From contig CBDEUC010000002.1 of assembly GCA_965243105.1 (NCBI GenBank), forward strand, positions 124,001 to 188,000: 64,000 nucleotides of DNA, written 5' to 3'. Numbering within the stretch: position 1 is the stretch's first letter; each line of letters opens with the position of its first letter. Shown here piece by piece: positions 8,151-17,512 of the stretch. The notes under the pieces are model-generated. The model saw only the letters and a program-made list of their open reading frames with translations. It was not told the origin of the DNA and did no database searches. The position numbers and the translations under genes are program-made. Source of the stretch: WLWS01 sp965243105 (GTDB taxonomy: Bacteria; Pseudomonadota; Gammaproteobacteria; Eutrophobiales; Eutrophobiaceae).

Positions 8151-9062
8151 ATGAATGCAGTTACCTTAGGAAGTGATTTCAGTCTTGAAAATCTCTCGCA
8201 AATTGATGTCGAGATAGACCCGAGTCACGGGATCGTGTGGGTTTACCAGAAGTCGACTCCGAGACCGTGTTTTAATCCGCAACTGATTCGAGAAGTCAGG
8301 CTTGTTCAGATTATGCTTGAAACCTACCAGGGCAAACTCCCTTACAGGGGAGAACTCGTGCCAATTCACTATCATGTGCTGGACTCAAGGACACCCGGCA
8401 TTTTCAGTATGGGCGGTGATTTACACCTGTTCTACAACTGTATTGAAAGGAAAGACAGGGAAGGATTGCTTAAATACGCCACTGCCTGTATTGACGCTAT
8501 TCATAACCTGATACTTGGATTCAGGTTACCGATAACGACTATTTCACTTGTTCGGGGTGACGCGCTTGGTGGTGGATTTGAGGTAGCACTCAGTGGCCAG
8601 GTAGTCATAGCGGAGCGAACGGTGGACATGGGTTTTCCCGAAATCCTTTTTAACACTTTTCCCGGAATGGGAGGGTATCACCTTCTTTCGCAGCGACTAC
8701 ATCCCGGGCAGGCAGAAAAAATGATGCTTAGCGGAAAGAAATACAAGTCAGAGGACCTGCATGATATGGGTGTGGTAGATATCCTGGCTGAAAAGAGTGA
8801 AGGCAAAAAAGCCGTGTACGAATACATTGAAAAACATGGTAAATATCGTAATGGGCACCTGGCTATTCAACGTGTCAGAAGTAAAGTGCACCCGATTTCC
8901 TACGATGATCTTATGGAAGTCTGTGAATTCTGGGTGGACACGGTGATGAACGTGACAGAAAGAGATTTAAAATTAATGCAGCGTCTTGCGAATGCGCAAG
9001 ATCGCAGGGTAGAAGCTGATAATCGTCGGCATTTCGATGGCAAGGTTGCCTACATTAGCTAG
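8151..9062 (+). CDS. rpfF: RpfF-like DSF synthase (crotonase superfamily)
   Basis: Crotonase-fold enzyme expected to turn 3-hydroxyacyl-ACP into a cis-2-unsaturated fatty acid signal (diffusible signal factor, DSF). The 303-residue protein has the oxyanion-hole segment FSMGGDL (about residues 85-91). Two glutamates 20 residues apart, Glu144 in GGGFEVAL and Glu164 in GFPEILFNTFPGMG, match the Glu141/Glu161 pair required in Xanthomonas RpfF. The start is set by AGGAGG eight bases before ATG. The facing genes encode RpfC- and RpfG-like proteins, which strongly supports the DSF assignment over an ordinary enoyl-CoA hydratase. Its stop lies eight bases from the rpfC stop. The acyl chain made cannot be told from sequence. 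Confidence 0.9.
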   Translation: MNAVTLGSDFSLENLSQIDVEIDPSHGIVWVYQKSTPRPCFNPQLIREVRLVQIMLETYQGKLPYRGELVPIHYHVLDSRTPGIFSMGGDLHLFYNCIERKDREGLLKYATACIDAIHNLILGFRLPITTISLVRGDALGGGFEVALSGQVVIAERTVDMGFPEILFNTFPGMGGYHLLSQRLHPGQAEKMMLSGKKYKSEDLHDMGVVDILAEKSEGKKAVYEYIEKHGKYRNGHLAIQRVRSKVHPISYDDLMEVCEFWVDTVMNVTERDLKLMQRLANAQDRRVEADNRRHFDGKVAYIS

Positions 9063-9070
9063 GCGGGTTA

Positions 9071-11578
9071 TCAGGATGCTGCAGACTGAAGATTCTCAAG
9101 GTGCTCAAGCAAGGCGGTGCGGGTGTTTTCGAACACCTGCTCCAGCCTTGATACCTGGAGAATCAGCTCTTTCATTTCTGTGACTTTTACGTTTCGATGA
9201 ATAACTGAAGCCACGGACGCGAGCCTGTTGGCACCAATACTCCTGGAGCTGCCTTTGAGTGCATGCAGCTGATCCTGGATAGCCTGGACATCCATGTTCC
9301 TTGTTTGTGGAACCAGGCCATCGACGATTACCTTTGCATCTTCAATGAAACCATTTATAAGTTCCTCCATGAAGTCAACGTCGCCACTGAGATCAGCAAG
9401 ATCTCTGAGAATTGACTTTTCAAGCAAGGGCACTTCATCTTCATTACTCGCAATTTCAATGCTGGCCGAAGAGCCTTGTGTGACCATCGGTTCATCAACT
9501 TTTAACTCTGAACCGCTTAACTGTTGAATCGTATCGAGTAACTTTTCTGTCTCAATGGGTTTGGTCAGGTAGGCATCAATACCTGCTTCCTGCGCATCCC
9601 TCTCTGCTTCTACCGTCGCATCTGCTGTCAGCAAAATAATTGGAACTCTTTCCCCCGCGTATTCGCTAAAGCGATGTACCTTGGCGGCTTCTATTCCGCC
9701 CATTACCGGCATATGAAGGTCCATAATAACGAGGTCATAGTCTTTTTCCGCGAGCGCATCCAGGACTTTTTCACCATTATCGACAATATCAACGATGTGA
9801 CCCGCAAATTCGAGGATCTTCTTAATAACTTTCTGGTTTGTCTGGTTGTCCTCTCCCACCAGGATATTGAGTCCACCCTGGGCTGGATAATCACCACGGT
9901 AATCCACCAGTCGTGTAATACTGCTATCGAGATTAACCTGTACTGTCGCGGCATGCAGGGTGTTGTACAACAGGCTCTTGTCTATTGGAGCGGTCAAAAT
10001 ACTGAAATAGCCGCTATTAAGCATTTTCTTTTCGTCTGAATTGTGGGACTGCCGTATAAGTATCATGTGTCGACAGGGAGGTGAGGCTGCAGCGAGTATT
10101 TGCGCTGCAAATTCATCCGCTGGCAAATCCAGGCCTTCTTCCTCAACAAGTGCAACACTGTAACGTTTCTTTCCCGCGAAATAACCGTGGGCGGCTTTTG
10201 AAGAGGGTGCATGCTCCCATTCAAATTGCCAGGTGGACAAGTGTGATGTGAGTGAATCATGCCCGCTTCCATGTGTTCCAATCAGCAGAACCCTGGTGTC
10301 GTTGACAGTACCTGCAGGTAACTCGGTCGATACGTAGCTTTGGTCAATATCAAATTCAAGCTCGAACCAGAAACGGGACCCTTTACCTTCTTCACTCACC
10401 AGGCCGATTTCGCCGCCCATCAGGTCGACAAGATGCCGGGATATAGAGGTGCCCAGGCCGGTGCCACCATAACGGCGGGTGATAGACTGGTCTGCCTGTT
10501 GAAAAGCATCGAAGATGCCTTCTTGGGCTTCTTTCGCAATACCAATCCCTGTATCAATAACTTCAAAGCGTAGCGTGGCGCGCTCATTACTCTCTGCCAG
10601 GCTAAATACGTTGATCTCTACTCCACCTCGCTCCGTAAACTTGATTGCATTTCCCACGAGATTAATAAGGACCTGTCGAAGATGCATGGCGTTACCGACC
10701 AGGTTATAGGGTGTTGCGGCAGATATATGTAAATGACAGGCCAAACCTGCTTCTTTTGCCTGCGCATCAAACATTCGATGCACGGTCTTTAACAGGGCAT
10801 GTAAATCAAAACGTTCATTGCGAATGTCGACCTGCCCGGCCTCGATTTTGGAGATATCCAGTATATTGCTGATTAATGACAAGAGTGTATTTGCTGAGGT
10901 CTGAATTGTATTAACAAAATCCGACTGTTCCTCGTCCAGCCTTGTCGCTGAAAGCATGCTGCTCATACCGATCACACCGTTAAGTGGCGTTCTTATTTCA
11001 TGGCTCATGTTTGCGAGGAATTGGCTTTTTGCCAGGTTAGCAGCTTCCGCGGCTTCGATAGCATCTTGCAATCTCTTAAGTAATGACCCTATGTAGACAG
11101 GTAGTACTGTGAGGGCAATCGCAATACCCGAGCTCAGGATGATATGTTTTGACCAAAACGGGCTGAACATGCAAACGATAGAGAACGCCAACAAGTTAAG
11201 CGTCATATTAATGTAAAGATATTTCTTTCCATATCGCAGACCGTTTCCAAAGTTAGCCCAGAAATAGACAACAATCAGGGGCGTAGCCGATTCACCGGAT
11301 ACGGTCAGTGCGAAAGTTGTTGTTCCTACGTCTGCAATCATGCCAATGAGCCTTCGAACATGGTTGGTTTCCATGCTGAGGCATATCCAAATAAAGATGA
11401 CCAGGCAAAACGGAATTGCTGCAAGGTACATGTAGGCAACAATCGGTGACATGGCGTCAAAAAAACTGGCAACTCCCGTGCACACGGCAAGAATGAGACA
11501 GTTCAATAGTCGAACCTGTGCCTGTTCGTGCTCGGTGTCAGGTCGATTTTTTAATCTTTCTGCAAGTTGCCTGTACAT
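9071..11578 (-). CDS. rpfC: RpfC-like hybrid sensor histidine kinase with receiver and HPt domains
   Basis: Predicted inner-membrane DSF sensor, 835 residues. Residues about 25-170 hold five or six hydrophobic helices. The HisKA box MSHEIRTPLNG has the phospho-accepting His193. The ATPase domain has the N-box around Asn310, DTGIGI (342-347) and GGTGLG (371-376). A receiver domain follows, with Asp620 in YDLVIMDLHMP and Lys in LTKPI. A C-terminal HPt has His772 in HALKGSS. Between kinase and receiver, about residues 428-545, is a receiver-like segment that lacks the key Asp and Lys. By homology RpfC also binds and restrains RpfF. It follows rpfG by 39 bases on the same strand and converges on rpfF. 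Confidence 0.9.
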   Translation of the reverse strand: MYRQLAERLKNRPDTEHEQAQVRLLNCLILAVCTGVASFFDAMSPIVAYMYLAAIPFCLVIFIWICLSMETNHVRRLIGMIADVGTTTFALTVSGESATPLIVVYFWANFGNGLRYGKKYLYINMTLNLLAFSIVCMFSPFWSKHIILSSGIAIALTVLPVYIGSLLKRLQDAIEAAEAANLAKSQFLANMSHEIRTPLNGVIGMSSMLSATRLDEEQSDFVNTIQTSANTLLSLISNILDISKIEAGQVDIRNERFDLHALLKTVHRMFDAQAKEAGLACHLHISAATPYNLVGNAMHLRQVLINLVGNAIKFTERGGVEINVFSLAESNERATLRFEVIDTGIGIAKEAQEGIFDAFQQADQSITRRYGGTGLGTSISRHLVDLMGGEIGLVSEEGKGSRFWFELEFDIDQSYVSTELPAGTVNDTRVLLIGTHGSGHDSLTSHLSTWQFEWEHAPSSKAAHGYFAGKKRYSVALVEEEGLDLPADEFAAQILAAASPPCRHMILIRQSHNSDEKKMLNSGYFSILTAPIDKSLLYNTLHAATVQVNLDSSITRLVDYRGDYPAQGGLNILVGEDNQTNQKVIKKILEFAGHIVDIVDNGEKVLDALAEKDYDLVIMDLHMPVMGGIEAAKVHRFSEYAGERVPIILLTADATVEAERDAQEAGIDAYLTKPIETEKLLDTIQQLSGSELKVDEPMVTQGSSASIEIASNEDEVPLLEKSILRDLADLSGDVDFMEELINGFIEDAKVIVDGLVPQTRNMDVQAIQDQLHALKGSSRSIGANRLASVASVIHRNVKVTEMKELILQVSRLEQVFENTRTALLEHLENLQSAAS

Positions 11579-11617
11579 GATTGGACTATGCCAGTAATTG
11601 AACGCGGAATAATTGTA

Positions 11618-12694
11618 TCAGGATTGAATGAATTCTTTTGTTGAAAGTATATTGTCCATGCGATTTTGCAAAGCTTTAACGCAATCCCGGTCAAAGTCAT
11701 CTGCCTTATTCCTGGTGAGTACTTCCATGGTTTTCTCAAGGTTCCAGGCTTCCTTGTAAGGTCTTTTTGAAAGCAGGGCGTCAAACACATCAGCCACTGC
11801 GACGATTCTTGCTTCTATAGGTATGTCACGTCCAACAAGTCCCAGGGGATATCCATTTCCACTGAACTTCTCATGATGGTGTCGTGCAATTATCGCCCCC
11901 ATCTGCAGGTAAGGTGAGGGGCTGTCTTTTAATATTTCATAGCCAATCTCACTGTGTGTTTTCATTACCTTGAATTCTTCTTCGGTTAGACTGCCTTTCT
12001 TTAATAAAATACTGTCAGGAATGCCAATCTTTCCTATGTCATGCATGGGCGCGGCGACTTCGAGAACATCACAGAATTCCCTCTCCATGCCTATCTCCTC
12101 TGCAATATTGCGGGAGATACTGGCTATACGCCTGATATGTTCGCCTGTCATGCCATCCTTAAATTCACCCGCCTTGGCCAGGCGAGTTAATGTTTCTTTT
12201 TCCCTGACATGAGTTTGCTCTACTGCTTCCCTGACTTTCGTCTCCAGTGAAACTGCGCGATTTTTTATTATCAGTTGCTGTCTTCTCAGGGTCAGCAGGT
12301 TTCGACAGCGTACTTTACACTCGTAGTGGTCCACTGGTTTGTGCAGGTAATCCGTTGCCCCGGCTTCCAGTGCCTGGTACATCACAGACTTTTCTTCCAT
12401 GATGGTGATAACGATCACCGGGACGTCAGTACAATTCGGCATTTCCCTGAGGCGCCTGGTAAATTCGACACCATCCATCTCCGGCATTTTATAGTCTACG
12501 GTAATCAGGTCAGGCGGGTTTCCTGCGGCGGCTTCAAGCGCTTCTTTTCCATTTGAGAAAGATTGCACCTTGATATTGTCGCCAATACTTTGAATTACCG
12601 TTTCAAGAATTATTCGACTCGTGATCTGGTCATCAATGACCATCACGGTAGCAACCATCGGATGCTCTTGTTTTTGATCCAACATTATTGTCAT
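11618..12694 (-). CDS. rpfG: RpfG-like response regulator with HD-GYP cyclic di-GMP phosphodiesterase domain
   Basis: Two-component response regulator, 358 residues, that should hydrolyse cyclic di-GMP when phosphorylated by RpfC. The receiver (about residues 14-130) has acidic residues VIDD and the phospho-acceptor Asp67 in LITVDYKMPEMDG, with HKP near residue 119. A short helical linker leads to the HD-GYP domain (about residues 170-345) with HDIGKIGIP (His218-Asp219) and HHHEKFSGNGYP (GYP at 281-283), so the catalytic metal site looks intact. ATG at 12694 with GAGG upstream. It precedes rpfC in a likely two-gene operon. Xanthomonas has rpfH between them; no such gene is present here. Confidence 0.92.
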   Translation of the reverse strand: MTIMLDQKQEHPMVATVMVIDDQITSRIILETVIQSIGDNIKVQSFSNGKEALEAAAGNPPDLITVDYKMPEMDGVEFTRRLREMPNCTDVPVIVITIMEEKSVMYQALEAGATDYLHKPVDHYECKVRCRNLLTLRRQQLIIKNRAVSLETKVREAVEQTHVREKETLTRLAKAGEFKDGMTGEHIRRIASISRNIAEEIGMEREFCDVLEVAAPMHDIGKIGIPDSILLKKGSLTEEEFKVMKTHSEIGYEILKDSPSPYLQMGAIIARHHHEKFSGNGYPLGLVGRDIPIEARIVAVADVFDALLSKRPYKEAWNLEKTMEVLTRNKADDFDRDCVKALQNRMDNILSTKEFIQS

Positions 12695-12778
12695 GCGGTT
12701 TATACCTCTTACAACCTGCTGCGCGAACGATGTCCCGGGTGATTACCCGGTCCGTTCTACGTTATCCTTGCTATATAA

Positions 12779-13333
12779 TTATCTGGTTCTCTTCAGGAGA
12801 ACATACAATGCACCTGTTCCGCCATCACGGGGTTGTGCAGAACAGAATGCCAATACTTCATCTCGTTGCCGTAACCACTGGTTCAACTTGCCCTTGAGAA
12901 CAGGAATACCGTTAGGGGAATTTATCCCCTTGCCATGAATGATTCGTATACAGCGCCAGTGGGAACTCCTGGCCTCGGTAAGAAACTCGGCCAGGACTGA
13001 CCTTGCCATGGCGATTGTCATGCCATGTAAATCCACTTCATGTTCTATTTTTATTTGACCGCGTTGCAGTTTCCTGAATTGCGATTGCTGAATACCATCG
13101 CGTTTGAACTGCAATTCATCACCGGTCTCCAGGAACTCGGGGTCATTACTGCCATCGGCCAGTTCAACCAGCACCTGGCGTTCATCGGCCATTGAATGGC
13201 GGGGGATGGGTCGTGGTTTAGACTTACTATCCCGCTCATGAACAAGGTTGTCGTTTCTTAGCGGTGATACTTGCCCGATACTCGATCGAAATAATTCGCG
13301 ATCGTCTTCATCAATGGTGTCGTCACCTCCCAT
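12779..13333 (-). CDS. Smr-domain protein (SmrA-like putative endonuclease)
   Basis: A 184-residue protein whose C-terminal 90 residues form an Smr domain: VDLHGMT, IHGKG and the closing GGTGALYVLLKRTR are all present. Smr proteins are nucleases; recent bacterial examples cleave mRNA at collided ribosomes or act on branched DNA. The N-terminal half is charged and probably flexible. AGGAGAA precedes the ATG directly. It lies 84 bases upstream of rpfG on the same strand, so read-through into the rpf genes is possible. Which Smr subgroup it belongs to (SmrA or SmrB) is not settled. Confidence 0.9.
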   Translation of the reverse strand: MGGDDTIDEDDRELFRSSIGQVSPLRNDNLVHERDSKSKPRPIPRHSMADERQVLVELADGSNDPEFLETGDELQFKRDGIQQSQFRKLQRGQIKIEHEVDLHGMTIAMARSVLAEFLTEARSSHWRCIRIIHGKGINSPNGIPVLKGKLNQWLRQRDEVLAFCSAQPRDGGTGALYVLLKRTR

Positions 13334-13458
13334 TTCTCCTGCCCCGAAAACCCAAAACCTAACAATAGCTTATATCACAGCTTAAAAGCTGTCAGTGATG
13401 AGAGGGAATAAAAAACGTGCATAGTTCCCATTACTGGGCGGTGATGCTGTCAAATATC

Positions 13459-13471
13459 ACCCAATTTGGGT
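13459..13471. repeat. Perfect palindrome between purL and the Smr gene
   Basis: ACCCAA-T-TTGGGT (13459-13471). Immediately left of it, GGTGAT (13440-13445) pairs with ATCACC across ten bases and overlaps the palindrome by a few bases. No T-run follows on the minus strand, so terminator function is doubtful; an operator or mRNA 3' structure is as likely. Nothing else is seen in the 13334-13488 gap. Confidence 0.35.
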
Positions 13472-13488
13472 AATAGATTGGGGGAAAT

Positions 13489-16400
13489 TTAGTCGATCCA
13501 CTCCCTTGCGTTTTGAAACAGGCGCATCCACGGACCCTCTTCGCCTGTCCAATCGGCAGAAATCCACGAATATTGTTTGCTCAGATAGAGTCTTTCAGGG
13601 TGGGGCATCATAATGGTTATCCTGCCATCGCTGTTGCAAAATCCGGTAGCGCCGGCCGTCGAGCCATTTGGGTTGGCGGGGTATCTCGTTGTCGGCTCTC
13701 CATGGTTGTTCACGTAGCGCAGACAGCTCTGTACATCCTGCTCGCTGCTCCCAGCAAATCTCACCCTGCCTTCACCGTGGGCCACAATTATCGGTATCCT
13801 GGAACCCTCCATGTTCTTCAACAGGATCGATGGTGAAGGCGTGACTTCAACCATCACCAGCCGGGACTCAAATTGCTCTGACTGGTTACGCGTGAATACT
13901 GGCCAGTGTTCTGTACCGGGAATAATTTCCTGCAACTGCGCCAGCATCTGGCAACCGTTACAGACTCCCAGTGCAAAGCTATCTTTGCGCGCGAAAAAGT
14001 CTCCAAAGCTATGTACCAGGCTGTCATTAAAAAGAATACTCCTGGCCCAGCCTCCGCCGGCACCAAGGACATCACCATAGGAAAATCCACCACAGGCCAC
14101 AAGACCGCTAAAGTCAGACAAGTCCTGCGTGCCCCGAATTAGATCACTCATGTGGACGTCGATACAGTCAAAGCCGGCGCGATAAAAGGCGGCGGCCATT
14201 TCAACCTGCCCATTAACACCCTGTTCCCTGAGTATTGCCAGGCGCGGGCGGTGTCCCAGCGATTTCCTGGTTCCCCTCGATTCAAGCAGGGGAAAACTGA
14301 CCTGGAGATTAAGTCCCGGGTCGTTTACGTCTTCCAGTCTTTCATACTCCTCTGAGGCGCAGCGTGGGTTATCCCTCAGTGCCTGCAACTGATAGCTGGT
14401 GGCAGACCAGGTCCTGTGAAGTGCCATGAGACTCTTGCTGACCAGGGTGTCAGCACCATGCTTAACAGAAATATTCCCTGAACGATTGATTGACCCCAGC
14501 GTGCAGATGTCGTTCTCTTCAAGTCCTGATTCAACAAGGCAGGCAATCACCTCGTTTTTTCTTTCCTTGCGGATCTGGATCACAACTCCCGGTTCCTCGT
14601 CGAAGAGAAAATGCAGGATATTGTTTTCATCCCGAGGTATGTCGATGTCAATGCCGATACGACTGCAGAATGACATTTCGCAAAGAGTCGTGACGACCCC
14701 ACCATCTGAACGGTCATGATATGCGAGTATGTCGCCTGTCTCATTGAGGAGTTGTATGGCCCTGAAACAGGCCGAGAGTTTACTTGCAGTGCTGAGGTCA
14801 GGCGTCGCGCCACCCCTTAGATTAAAGGCCTGGGCCAGGGTAGAACCCCCAAGGGATCGATTGCGGTCACCAAGTTCAACAAGGAGTAACAGTGTTTCAT
14901 CATTATCTTGCAGTTGCGGTGTGAGTGACTGCCGTACATCTACGACTGGAGAAAAGGCAGTAATACAAACTGAAAGTGGAGAGGTAACCTGTTTCTCACT
15001 TCCTTCGTCAGTCCACCTGGTATTCATCGAAAGCGAATCCTTGCCGACCGGGATGGCTATGCCCAGTTGTCGGCAAAATTCCGAAACAGCAGAGACTGTA
15101 TCAAACAGGGCTTCGTCTTCGTTGCCCTGACCGCACGCAGCCATCCAGTTGGCAGACAGGGAAATATCTTCGATGCATTGAATACGCGAAGCACAAATAT
15201 TTGTGATCGCTTCGGCAATGGCCAGTCTGCCCGAGGCGGGCGCGTCGTAAATGGCCACGGGACTACGTTCGCCAGTCGCCATTGATTCACCGGTGTAAGA
15301 ATCAAACCCCGAAGCAGTAACTGCGCAATCTGCGACGGGAGTTTGCCAGGGCCCCACCATCTGGTCACGCACGACAAGTCCAGAGACACTGCGATCGCCA
15401 ATGGTCACGAGAAAACTCTTGTCGGAAACAGCCGGGACAGCCAGTACCCGCTCAATGGCTACCTCCAGGTCAATGCCAGCAAGGTCAAGTTGGCTGGCTT
15501 GTTTTTTTACGCGCTTTACACATCGTTCCATCCTTGGAGGTTTGCCAAGCAGGGTCTTGAGTGGCATATCGATGGGACGATTATTGAAGTGCTCATCTTC
15601 AAGCACCAGTTGACCGCTGTTGTTGGCTGTGCCGACAATGGCAAATGGCGCCCTTTCCCTTTCACACAGATCGCTAAATAATGCTATCGACTCCTCTTCC
15701 AGGGCAAGCACGTATCTTTCCTGGGATTCGTTGCACCAGATTTCCAGTGGCGATAAGTCGGGTTCAGCGACGGGCACCTCGCGTAGCTGGAAAGTTGCAC
15801 CTCTTCCGCTGTCATTTACCAGTTCTGGCAAGGCATTTGAGAGCCCGCCGGCGCCGACATCATGGATGGAAATAATCGGGTTGTCCTGGCCCATGGCCCA
15901 GCAGCGATCAATAACTTCCTGGCATCGTCGTTGAATCTCCGGGTTGTCTCTTTGCACCGAGGCAAAATCCAGCTCCGCATGGCTCATACCCGAGTCGACC
16001 GAGGATGCCGCTCCGCCGCCCAGGCCAATCAACATTGCAGGACCGCCAAGGACAACAAGCTTTGCCCCTGGAGGGATCTGCTTTTTGTCCACGTGCTGTG
16101 GGCGGACGTTGCCGTAGCCACCGGCCAGCATGATCGGCTTGTGATAACCCATTATAAATCCGCGGTCATCGTTGCTCTGTTCAAAACTTCTAAAATAACC
16201 ACATAAAGCGGGACGACCAAATTCATTGTTGTAGGAAGCAGCGCCAATCGGACCTTCGATCATGATCTCGAGCGCGGAAACAATTCTCTGGGGTTTTCCG
16301 TTTGATTCTTCCCAGGGTTGGGGCAGGCCAGGAATGTGCAGGTTGGACACGCTGAAACCGCACATACCTGCCTTGGGTTTTCCTCCTCTTCCTGTTGCCG

Positions 16401-17379
16401 CTTCATCCCTGATTTCTCCGCCCGCGCCGGTAGCTGCACCGGGAAAAGGGGAAATCGCGGTTGGGTGGTTATGGGTCTCAACTTTCATCAGGAGATGAAC
16501 ATCTTCCTGGTGATGGGCGTAGCTACCCGTGCCCGGTTCGGGAAAAAACCTGGACGCGGCGTAACCCCGGGTCACAGCAGCATTATCATGGTAGGCAGAC
16601 AATACCTTGCCGGGATTTGCAGAATGTGTCTGCCTGATCATTTTGAACAGTGACGAAGATTGCTTCTTATCATCAATAGTCCAGTCAGCGTTGAAAATCT
16701 TGTGTCGGCAATGTTCCGAATTTGCCTGGGCAAACATCATCAATTCTACGTCATGCGGATCACGCCCCAATTCCTCAAAGGCAGTGGCGAGGTAATCAAT
16801 TTCATCCGGCGAGAGGGCCAGGCCCATGTCACTATTGGCATGTTCAAGGGCAGTTATTCCCTCATCTATTAATGCTACGGAGGAGAGTTCACGGCGTTTC
16901 CCGGCTTTGAAGGAACTTTCTACCTCGGCAGTGCCACCAAGCACAGACTCGGTCATCCGGTCATGGATCAAAGGCCAGATGTCACCCATTTGGGCCTTCG
17001 AAATTTCTTCTCCCGGGTTTAGTTGCAGATACCAGCAGTTTCCCCGCTCAATTCGTTCTACAAAATCAAGCCCGCAGTTTTTGGCAATATCTGTCGCCTT
17101 GCTTGACCAGGGAGAAATCGTGCCCTGCCTGGGCATGACTATCATGGAGACGCTGGGATAGGCCATGCTGGTTTCTGTTGGAACGCCATAGCCCAGGAGT
17201 TCTTCAAGCCTGTTTAACTGATGCTGGTCCGGACTTGAGCTCGTTAAAACAAAATGAACGAATTCGCTACGCACCGCGCTAATGGCACCACACACTGACT
17301 GCAGTTCGGAAAGCTTCCTGGAAAGTCTGAAATCTGACAGGGAACGGCAGCCGCTAAGCACCAACATCTTTGAAGTCAT
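13489..17379 (-). CDS. purL: Phosphoribosylformylglycinamidine synthase (large, single-chain type)
   Basis: Fourth step of purine synthesis: converts FGAR to FGAM with glutamine and ATP. At 1296 residues it is the usual proteobacterial fused enzyme. The two AIR-synthase-like ATP domains are recognisable (FAQANSEHCRHKIFNADW; HDVGAGGLSNALPELV). The C-terminal glutaminase domain has LGVCNGCQML and the catalytic HPE in MMPHPERLYL near the end. ATG at 17379 lacks a good ribosome-binding site; the in-frame ATG at 17370 would give a start MLVLSGCRSLSDFR, closer to relatives. A TAGAAT extended -10 lies about 70 bases upstream. Confidence 0.97.
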   Translation of the reverse strand: MTSKMLVLSGCRSLSDFRLSRKLSELQSVCGAISAVRSEFVHFVLTSSSPDQHQLNRLEELLGYGVPTETSMAYPSVSMIVMPRQGTISPWSSKATDIAKNCGLDFVERIERGNCWYLQLNPGEEISKAQMGDIWPLIHDRMTESVLGGTAEVESSFKAGKRRELSSVALIDEGITALEHANSDMGLALSPDEIDYLATAFEELGRDPHDVELMMFAQANSEHCRHKIFNADWTIDDKKQSSSLFKMIRQTHSANPGKVLSAYHDNAAVTRGYAASRFFPEPGTGSYAHHQEDVHLLMKVETHNHPTAISPFPGAATGAGGEIRDEAATGRGGKPKAGMCGFSVSNLHIPGLPQPWEESNGKPQRIVSALEIMIEGPIGAASYNNEFGRPALCGYFRSFEQSNDDRGFIMGYHKPIMLAGGYGNVRPQHVDKKQIPPGAKLVVLGGPAMLIGLGGGAASSVDSGMSHAELDFASVQRDNPEIQRRCQEVIDRCWAMGQDNPIISIHDVGAGGLSNALPELVNDSGRGATFQLREVPVAEPDLSPLEIWCNESQERYVLALEEESIALFSDLCERERAPFAIVGTANNSGQLVLEDEHFNNRPIDMPLKTLLGKPPRMERCVKRVKKQASQLDLAGIDLEVAIERVLAVPAVSDKSFLVTIGDRSVSGLVVRDQMVGPWQTPVADCAVTASGFDSYTGESMATGERSPVAIYDAPASGRLAIAEAITNICASRIQCIEDISLSANWMAACGQGNEDEALFDTVSAVSEFCRQLGIAIPVGKDSLSMNTRWTDEGSEKQVTSPLSVCITAFSPVVDVRQSLTPQLQDNDETLLLLVELGDRNRSLGGSTLAQAFNLRGGATPDLSTASKLSACFRAIQLLNETGDILAYHDRSDGGVVTTLCEMSFCSRIGIDIDIPRDENNILHFLFDEEPGVVIQIRKERKNEVIACLVESGLEENDICTLGSINRSGNISVKHGADTLVSKSLMALHRTWSATSYQLQALRDNPRCASEEYERLEDVNDPGLNLQVSFPLLESRGTRKSLGHRPRLAILREQGVNGQVEMAAAFYRAGFDCIDVHMSDLIRGTQDLSDFSGLVACGGFSYGDVLGAGGGWARSILFNDSLVHSFGDFFARKDSFALGVCNGCQMLAQLQEIIPGTEHWPVFTRNQSEQFESRLVMVEVTPSPSILLKNMEGSRIPIIVAHGEGRVRFAGSSEQDVQSCLRYVNNHGEPTTRYPANPNGSTAGATGFCNSDGRITIMMPHPERLYLSKQYSWISADWTGEEGPWMRLFQNAREWID

Positions 17380-17512
17380 GACGGCATCGAGAAATTAAAA
17401 AGTGTTCTTAAGCGGTGGTCAAATCTGTAGAGGTGGATTCTACCAGATGGTGAAACTCGCTGCAGTCACAAGATACCTGAACGGGCGAGTGATGCCGGGT
17501 GAAAGAGGTGTG

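Noticed and set aside
8151..12694. Horizontal transfer scar around the rpf cluster
   Set aside because: No repeats, integrase, tRNA or IS at either end; base use looks like the neighbours by eye, so transfer cannot be claimed without composition analysis and phylogeny.
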